NCBI RefSeq assembly: GCF_963259705.1
Contig: NC_081851.1
Coordinates: forward strand, 61,154,855 to 61,218,854
Direction: 5' to 3'
DNA length: 64,000 nt
Source: Myotis daubentonii
Lineage: Eukaryota > Chordata > Mammalia > Chiroptera > Vespertilionidae
In this document: positions 57,232 to 64,000 of the stretch, piece after piece
Numbering within the stretch: the stretch's first letter is position 1
Layout: each line of letters opens with the position of its first letter
The notes under the pieces: generated by a model
Database searches by the model: none
The model's input: the letters and a program-made list of their open reading frames with translations, nothing else
What the model was told of the DNA's origin: nothing
Program-made: the position numbers and the translations under genes

Positions 57232-57453
57232 TTTTAAAAAAATACATTTTACTGATTTTTTACAGAGAGAAAGGGAGAGGTATAGAGAGTTAGAAACACC
57301 AGTGAGAGAGAAACATCGATTCAGCTGCCTGCTGCACACCCCCTACTTGGGGATGTGCCCGCAACCAAGGTACATGCCCTTGACCGGAATCAAACCAGGG
57401 ACCCTTCAGTCTGCAGGCCGACGCTCTATCCACTGAGCCAAACCAGTTAGGGC
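57232..57453 (-). mobile_element. VES SINE, well preserved
   Basis: Reverse copy with perfect 16-bp target duplications gaccctacccctcctt at 57,216-57,231 and 57,454-57,469. Landmarks: 'gggacccttcagtctgcagg', 'ccgacgctctatccactgag', 'ccaaaccagttagggc'. Confidence 0.95.
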
Positions 57454-57481
57454 GACCCTACCCCTCCTTAATTACCTAGAA

Positions 57482-57659
57482 CTGTGGTCGGCAAACTGCG
57501 GCTCGTGAGCCACATGCGACTCTTTGGTCTCTTGAGTGTGGCTCTTCCACAAAACTTTGTGGCCCATGTGCAGAAGTAGGCTTTCGGCCTGGGCGAGTCT
57601 ATTTTGAAGAAGTACTGTTGGTATTTGGCTCTGTTGACTAATGAGTTTGCCGACCACTG
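57482..57659. mobile_element. hAT MITE (family C, first copy)
   Basis: Ends CTGTGGTCGGCAAAC and GTTTGCCGACCACTG (one mismatch), perfect target duplication acctagaa at 57,474-57,481 and 57,660-57,667. Its left end corresponds to the right end of the element at 58,264, so the two lie in opposite orientation. Confidence 0.92.
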
Positions 57660-58263
57660 ACCTAGAAGAATCTGAATTGGGGGCCTTGCTCACAATAAGA
57701 GTTATTACCAGAGATAACCTTTTATGGCTTATCTATAGGGCAGGGCAAACTTCTACTTACTGAGCCTCTGTTTTTACCGTCCTGTCAATGACCTTTCTCC
57801 CCTCTGAAGCCTCAAGGCATCTTACCTCATTTCTTGGCTTAGGCTGCCATATACACTTCATTTTACTTTCTGTCTCTGAACCTGTCATGCTTGTAGGGGT
57901 TCCCATATCAATATATAATTAAATTTGGTTATTTTTTTGGGTCTCAAATCAATTTAAATAGACCAGCTGTAAGACTCTAGAAAGAGGGTAAACTTCTTTC
58001 TCCCCCACATATCTGATGTCTGACATTGTTAATAGTTCCTCTGCAGGAGTCTGTAAAGTTTTTATTTTGGCAATTTGCATTATAGTTCCAGTTTCATATG
58101 AGAGAAGTTTAACTTCATAAGTTCTTTAATAACATTATTTTATAGGAGCAAATAGTTAAAACCTTTTTTTTTTTTTTTTGCTAGTAATTGATTGGCTAAT
58201 AGCTTCTTTCTTTCAAAAACATAGTTTATTGAAGTCCAAGTCTTTGTCTGTCTTACTCTAGGC

Positions 58264-58475
58264 CAGTGGTCGGCAAACTCATTAGTCAACAGAGCCAAAT
58301 ATCAACAGTACAACGATTGAAATTTCTTTTGAGAGCCAAATTTTTTAAACTTAAACTATATAGGTAGGTACATTGTTATTAACTTAATTAGGGTACTCCT
58401 AAGGCTTAGGAAGAGCCACACTCAAGGGGCTAAAGAGCCGCATGTGGCTCGCGAGCCGCAGTTTGCGGACCACGG
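58264..58475. mobile_element. hAT MITE (family C, second copy)
   Basis: Ends CAGTGGTCGGCAAAC and GTTTGCGGACCACGG; flanks ctctaggc (58,256-58,263) and ctctaggt (58,476-58,483) agree at seven of eight. Interior 'agccgcatgtggctcgcgag' shared, inverted, with the element at 57,482. Confidence 0.88.
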
Positions 58476-58839
58476 CTCTAGGTAGTACCTATTTGGGGCC
58501 GGGGCAGGGAAGTAGAGCACTACTATAAAAGTTAACCCAGGTGACTGATGATAATTCCTTACCAGTAGTTTTCAACTCTAGCTATATATCATGTCAACAT
58601 ATTAAAATATTTTTTACATTTACATTTTTAAAGTAGGTAGCCAGAATGGATGGTTAGTTGTGTCATAGTATTAGCGGTTTCCCAGAAAGAATGGATGATT
58701 ATAGTTGAGCTTAAACATTTTTCTTCTGTGGGAACTTTAACATCACTTGAAACTACATGAAATGAAATAAAATGATATTTACATACTAAACACTTGGAAA
58801 TATTGTGATCCTGGGTACTCTTACTTCCTGTGGACCAGC

Positions 58840-58965
58840 AGTGTTGGTATGTTGGGGTTAGAAGTGTGCAGTTTCAGGCTCTACCCTGGATTTACTGAAT
58901 CAGAACATGGATCCCCAGGTGATTCATGTGCATGTTAACAGTTTGTGAAGCACTGCTATAGAGGA
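58840..58965. mobile_element. MER5-like hAT element
   Basis: 'ggatttactgaatcagaaca', 'tggatccccaggtgattcat' and 'aacagtttgtgaagcactgc' are MER5 landmarks. Confidence 0.65.
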
Positions 58966-59202
58966 AATAATACTAAATTAGTAAGACCTGGCCCTTTAGT
59001 GGTCTAGGCATGTGTTTTCCTTATCTTTAAAATGGGTGAGTTTGGCTACATAATGTCCAAAACCCCTGTGAGTGATATGTTAGATTTAATTTTAAGTACA
59101 GCAAGTTCTTACTTAATTTTGATGGATTCTTAAAGCTGCAGTGAAATTACATATAGCATAATCAAGTTTACCGTAAGCTAATTGATAATAAACAAGAGTT
59201 AA

Positions 59203-59886
59203 CCCTTTGCGGTCGTATTAAATTTGGACATGGGTGTCGTACTGGTCAGAATTAATTTCCATTGAAAGAGCAGTGATACATAACATGCAAGATTATGAAG
59301 GATAAACAAGATTTATTAATTCTTTTTTGGAACTACGTCACCACTAGTAGAATCACTACAAACGTTATCACTTTCTACGTCAGAGTCAGTATTCAAGGTG
59401 CCAAAATAAAACTCTTCATTGTTACTTTCAGATTCGCAGTACACTTCTTTCGGTAACTTTCTTTTTGCCGTTTTGGAGTATTATTTTGAAATATCTTAAC
59501 AAGCGAGAATGCCTAATTACAGTTAAATGTAATTTGTAAAGCTTTATTTGAAATTCTGCGAAGTATCTCCAAAGCTTATCGATTTCTTCACTCTCAAAAG
59601 GCAACTGACTCGCCATGGTGTTTTGCATGGTGTTTTGCATGGTGAGTGTGGAACGACCGCGTTTGTTTATATTGAGTTTCGATATCTCTGATTTGTCGGG
59701 GCAATGTTTTGGTTCGTGACAAGGTCGCTTAGACACTTAAGAGCTTTCAGAGAAATTATGAACTGATACATGAATGAATAGAGTTAAGATTCGTACGGTT
59801 CCTTGCTGTGGTGGCTGAGAGCAGACATATGACCGGAACGGTAAAAAAGCTTTGGTGACTGAGAGTAGACAAACGACCGCAAAGGG
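59203..59886. mobile_element. piggyBac-type element, 684 bp
   Basis: Inverted ends CCCTTTGCGGTCG and CGACCGCAAAGGG are perfect over 13 bp and flanked on both sides by TTAA (59,199-59,202 and 59,887-59,890), the piggyBac target. Near the right end two imperfect direct repeats 'ggctgagagcagaca' and 'gactgagagtagaca' precede a GACCG motif. On the minus strand a 102-codon frame (59,736-59,428, MSKRPCHEPKH...) overlaps another frame that codes an acidic run, ESNNEEFYFGTLNTDSDVES, reaching a stop before AATAAA near 59,310. Acidic Ser/Asp-rich runs occur at piggyBac transposase N-termini, but the DDD catalytic part is absent. Non-autonomous or internally deleted. Confidence 0.88.
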
Positions 59887-60179
59887 TTAAATTCCTGTAG
59901 CACATTTCTGGTCATAAAACATCACTAAACTTATAAAGAAAGATCCCAAACACTTCTAATATTATACATTGAAATAAATATGAGCTATATATACATTCAA
60001 AAAGAATAGAAACAAGATTGTTATTTTCCATTGCACTTATTCCAGTTCTGGGTAGCAGGTACCGGAACACATCCCAATAGCTCAACCACCACCATCACAC
60101 TCATGATGTAGAACATTTCCATCTCAAAAAGTTTCCTTGTATTCGTTTTAGTTGGCTTAGCTTGGTCTGCTATAACAAA

Positions 60180-60639
60180 CTAGAGGCCTGGTGCACAAAA
60201 ATTTGTGCATTCGGGGGGTCCCTCAGCCCGGCCTATGCCTTCTTGCAGTCTGGGACCCCTTGGAGGATGTCCACCTGATGGCTTAGGCCTGCTCCCTGGG
60301 GGATCGGGCTTAAGCTGGCAGTAAGACATCCCTCTGGCAGCCTGGAAGCCCTCGGGGGATGTCCACTTGCCAGCAGGGAGCAGGCCTAAGCTGCAGTTGG
60401 ACATCCTTAGCGCTGCTGAGGAGGCGGGAGAGGCTCCCACCACCACCGCTGTACTGGCAGCCATCAGCCTGGCTTGTGGCTGAGCAGAGCTCCCCCTGTG
60501 GGAGCACACTGACCACCAGTGGGCAGCTCCTGCATTGAGCGTCTGCCCCCTGGTGGTCAGTGTGTGTCATAGTGACCAGTCATTCCCAGTCCTTCTGCTG
60601 TTAGGGTCAGTTTGCATATTACCCTTTTATTATATAGGA
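60180..60639 (-). mobile_element. HeliBat-type non-autonomous Helitron, 460 bp
   Basis: Left end CTAGAGGCCTGGTGCAC with hairpin 'gtgcacaaaaatttgtgca', right end 'cttttattatatagga', i.e. 5' TCCTATATAATAAAAG. Preceded by A and followed by T. Includes 'ctgaccaccagtgggcagct' and 'gagcgtctgccccctggtgg' segments shared with 54,180-54,511. Confidence 0.9.
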
Positions 60640-61372
60640 TAGAGGCCCTTTGCATGGGTGGGGGCTGGCTGGTTTGCCCTGAAGGGTGTCCCGGATCAGG
60701 GTGGGGGTCCCGCTGGAGTATCTGGCCAGCCTGGGTGAGGGCTGATGGGTGTTTGCAGGCTGGTCACACCCCCTTCAGGGTGGGGGTCCCCACTGGGGTG
60801 CCTGGCCAGCCTGGGTGAGGGGCTTATGGCTGTTTTCAGGCTGGCCACAACCCCTTTAGGGTGGGGGTCCCCACTGGGGTGCCTGCCAGTCTGGGTGAGG
60901 GGCTGAGGGCCGTTTTCAGGCTGACCAAGCCCCTCCAGCGACGGAAGCTCCCAGCCTCTCCTTTTTTTTCTTTTTCTTTTTTTATTCTAGGATTTATTTA
61001 CCTTCTATAATTGAAACTTTGTTGCCTTAAGTGGAGCTCAGAGCCGGCCAGGGTGGGCGGGAGGGAAGCCTCTTGTTCGCTCCAGCTCTGTGGCCACGGC
61101 CGGCTTAAAGCAGGTATCTGGGGTTTATTTACCTTCTATAATTGAAACTTTGTTGCTTTCAGTGGAGCTCAGAGCCCGCCGCGGCAAGTGGGAAGCTTGG
61201 CTTCCTCCATCATTGGGGCAACCAAGCCTCCTGCTTGCTCCAGCTCCGTGGCTGCTGGCCGCCATCTTGGTTGGGCTAATTTGCATATGGTCGCTCTGAT
61301 TGGCTGGTGGGCGTGTCTTAGGGCATAGTGACGGTACGGTCAGTTAGCATGTTTGTCTTTTATTAGTGTAGA
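60640..61372 (-). mobile_element. Second Helitron in tandem, with internal tandem repeats
   Basis: Starts TAGAGGCCCTTTGCATG directly after the previous element (the first C of CTAG is missing) and ends 'cttttattagtgtaga' before a T. The interior has about three units of roughly 80 bp built on 'agggtgggggtccc' (60,695-60,940) and a duplicated block of about 130 bp starting 'atttaccttctataattgaa' (near 60,997 and 61,126). Confidence 0.8.
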
Positions 61373-61634
61373 TTACCATAGACTGAGTGACTTAAGCAAT
61401 ATTTACTGCTCAGTTATGGAGACTGGGAAGTTCAGAATCAAAGTGTCAGCAGATTCCGGTGAGAGCCCTCTTTCTGGTTTTGGAGATGGCTATCTTCTTG
61501 CTGTATCCTCATATGGTGGAGAAACGTTATGTCTCCCAAGTCTCTTATTAATCTCATACATTAGGGTTTCACCCTCATGAACTAATTATCCCCCAAAGGT
61601 ACTACCTCCAAGTACTATCACATTGAAGATTAGG

Positions 61635-62341
61635 TGCCAGAGGCCGGTCCATCCTTGTTGCTTGACACAGTCACTGCAGGGAGGAAACATCTGCACAGCA
61701 TATGTTTCAAGGGACTTGGCATACTGTTCTTAATATGTTTGCTCCCCTTCTTAGCACTATGTGTTCTAACCGGGGCCGCCTCCCCGAGAAAGATTGTTTC
61801 CCCAAGGTGGGGATATTTCCCTGGAGTTAGGGATTAACAGGACTAAGGAAGGGAATAAATCAGTAAAACCCTTTAACTAAGTGCCAGGCGGGTAGTTAAT
61901 CACCTTAACTACGAACAATCACGCTTAAGCTACATAATCTTTACTTAGGCCATTGTCTTTCAGTTACTTCCTTGTAGCTTAACAGAACAGTAGAGTAGTG
62001 ACCTTGGAATGGAGATAACAAACTAACCGGAACCTTTGGAATAGATAGATAGGATTAAAATCAACAGAACTAGATGGAGGTGGGATTTTTGGCAAAGGTC
62101 AGATAAGAAACTATGGACGTGAAACAAGGAACTGTAGAAGGTCAAGGGAGGACCCAAAACATACCATGATGTGACTATAGAGGCATGCTTATAGGATCAA
62201 ATGGTATAAATACAGATGTAACAGGAGAATAAAGAAACTGGCTATGCTGATCATCTGAACACTGTCTCCGTGTCCTTCATTCTTCGCTGACTCCGCCCAC
62301 ACCTTTGGGAACCCCTGGACTGCCAGGGCTGGACCCTGGCA
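61635..62341 (+). mobile_element. Solo LTR of a class II-like endogenous retrovirus
   Basis: Starts TGCCAGAGGCC and ends GGACCCTGGCA, so the ends form the inverted TGCCAG/CTGGCA. Perfect 6-bp target duplications attagg at 61,629-61,634 and 62,342-62,347. A TATA box (tataaa, 62,205-62,210) and AATAAA (62,228-62,233) lie close together, followed by a short R/U5-like part. No internal genes remain, as expected after LTR-LTR recombination. The 6-bp duplication fits class II (beta-like) elements. Confidence 0.85.
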
Positions 62342-62449
62342 ATTAGGGCTTCAACATACAAATTGAGTGAGGCAGGTACACAAACGTTTAGTCCATAGTA
62401 GTAGTCAGTTCTCTTTCTGTATCTTCTGTTCCTGGCAGTCACTCATCTG

Positions 62450-63420
62450 CTTTGTTACTTGTAGATTTGCTGTTTCTAAATTGAATCAGACATTACAATA
62501 TTTTGCATGTGGCTTATTTCACATAGTATAATGCTTTTTAGATTTATTTGTGTCATTGTGTATTTCAGTAATTCATTTCATTGCCAAGTAGTAACCCATT
62601 GTATGGATTTAACACACAATTTATTCATTTTCCAGTAAATCAACATTTGAGTTGTTTCCAGTTTATGGACATTATGAATAAAGCTGCTATGAACATTTGT
62701 GTTCAAGCCTTTTGTTGTCATATGTTTAATTTCTCTTTTAATTACATAGGAGTGTGATTGCTGGTTGTATGGTGAGTGTATGTTTAACTGTATATAGGGT
62801 ATTGCCAGAAAGTTTTTCAAAGTGGTTGTATCATTTTATACCCTCACCAGAAATATATGTGAGTGCCAATTTCTCCCACAAACTCTTGTGTCAATCTTAT
62901 TATGAATTTTAGCTATTTTAGTGAGGGTATAGTGGTAACTCATTGTGTTATCAATTGACATTTTCTTAACATTTAATGGTGTTGAATATATTTTCATGAA
63001 CTTACTGGCCATTCATATATCTTCTTTGAAGTGTCTATTAAAATCTCTTGTCCATTTAAAAATGGAATTGTACTTATTGAGTTGTAGAAGTTCTTTATAT
63101 ATTCTGAATACTGGATTTTGATGAATGATTTTTATGTCTGTTATGAGGGATATTGATCTATAGCTTTGTTTTCTTGTAATATCTTTGCCTGATTTTGGTA
63201 TTAGGATAATAATAATAATACTGGCTTTATAAAATGAATTGGGAAATGGTCCCTTCTCTTTTTTTTCTGTAAGAGTCTGTGTAGAATTGGTATAATTTCT
63301 TCTTTAAATGTTTGGTAGAATTCACCAGTGAACCCACCAGGACGTAAAGTTTTCTTTGTAAGATGTTTAATGGATTTGATTTTTAAATCTGATTCCTTTT
63401 AATTTTCTCTACTAAAAAGT
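62450..63420 (-). mobile_element. Old L1M element, 3' UTR and ORF2 parts
   Basis: Reverse L1 with 'gcatgtggcttatttcacat', 'aataaagctgctatgaacat', 'gagtgtgattgctggttgta', 'gtatcattttataccctcac' and, from about 63,110, ORF2-derived 'gagggatattgatctatagc' and 'gaattcaccagtgaacccac'. No intact frame. Confidence 0.8.
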
Positions 63421-64000
63421 GAGTACCTTCTTTTAGGTAGCCAGTTGATAATGAGTTTCTTAGAGTAGGGTTCTTGATTCCAGGTATTAGGAGGCAAGAC
63501 TTAATGTGAATTTAGAACTGTATTTCTGGGGAAGTGGGTTGAGGTGAATGGTGGGGTAGTCACAGAATTTTACAGTCACTTGATCTTGTCTTATATATAT
63601 TGGAAACCTTTTGTTTTTTTGATTCTCCATACACCCTCCTGTCTCCCCCCCTGCCCCCCCCTCCCATCACCAAAATGCAGTGGAAGTAGAAGATAGGCTG
63701 AGAAAGTATTTTAGAGACTTTCTTCCACTTCTAATAGCACTGGCTTGTATCTCTCTTTTAAAAATGTTTAGATCTGCTTCATCTCCTAATAAAGCCTTTA
63801 TTAGACTCCCTACTTAACAAAAACATCCTCCTTTTAATAGAAATCTTCAAATATGTACAGAAATGAATAACATAAGGAAACCGTGTAGACACATCTCCCG
63901 GATTCAACTATTGTCAGTATAATGGCCAATTTATTTTATTTAGTCTTTCATAGCCAGCCTCCCACAAGATTATTTTGAAGCAAATAGCAGATTGTATGAA
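63421..64000. other. Unassigned intron sequence, possibly old L1 at the end
   Basis: A C-rich tract lies at 63,636-63,664. The last 150 bases ('aagattattttgaagcaaat') look like an ancient L1 3' end but could not be placed firmly. Confidence 0.3.

Larger units (their letters stand above)
60150..62400 (-). mobile_element. MLT1-type MaLR LTR broken by three later insertions
   Basis: Reverse MLT1 parts at 60,150-60,179 ('agcttggtctgctataacaa'), 61,373-61,634 ('accatagactgagtgactta', 'cagttatggagactgggaag', 'ctcatatggtggagaaacgt', 'tacctccaagtactatcaca') and 62,342-62,400 ('agggcttcaacatacaaatt'). The parts are consecutive in the LTR once the two Helitrons and the solo LTR are removed. Confidence 0.75.

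Overview
This is vertebrate nuclear DNA, almost certainly from a vespertilionid bat. The diagnostic mix is: VES-type tRNA-derived SINEs with (TC)n/AATAAA tails, HeliBat-type Helitrons with the GTGCACGAAATTCGTGCAC hairpin and CTAG 3' end, SPIN and other young hAT MITEs with perfect 8-bp target duplications, and a TTAA-flanked piggyBac element. Ancient mammalian repeats (MIR, L2, L3/CR1, MER5, Tigger, MLT1) lie underneath. No bacterial, phage or plasmid features are present.

One real gene is visible. A CpG island at about 42.1-43.4 kb holds the promoter and first coding exon of ATL2 (atlastin-2, an ER-membrane-fusing dynamin-like GTPase) on the + strand at 42,398-42,515. Exon 2 was not found, so everything to the right edge is read as ATL2 intron 1 (more than 21 kb). 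The 42 kb to the left is intergenic. It holds no intact gene, but it does hold a decayed, partly spliced retrocopy fragment of SLIT1 (13,671-13,903).

Layout. 1-3.6 kb: old L2 and MIR. 3.6-5.5 kb: a 'half-L1' (HAL1: 5' UTR, ORF1 and 3' end, no ORF2) with a perfect 14-bp TSD. 5.5-19 kb: VES SINEs, MER5, MIR and L3 plus the SLIT1 fragment. 19.3-20.4 kb: a HeliBat and a solo LTR. 22-31 kb: six hAT insertions, including two SPIN copies, and a three-layer nest (Helitron in VES in old L1). 35-41 kb: an L1 tail, a Helitron, Tigger, VES and MLT1. 41.8-43.4 kb: ATL2 promoter and exon 1. 43.4-64 kb: an intron rich in VES, hAT MITEs, Helitrons, a piggyBac element, a 53-bp tailless retropseudogene carrying an exact 36-nt 5' half of tRNA-His(GTG), and a MaLR LTR broken by two Helitrons and a class II-like solo LTR.

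The window is mainly a record of transposition. Nested insertions and target duplications give relative ages, and all nine hAT insertions with readable TSDs share a central CTA in the 8-bp target, as expected for the Buster group. Coordinates of old repeats are approximate because they come from reading the sequence against remembered consensus features, not from an alignment.
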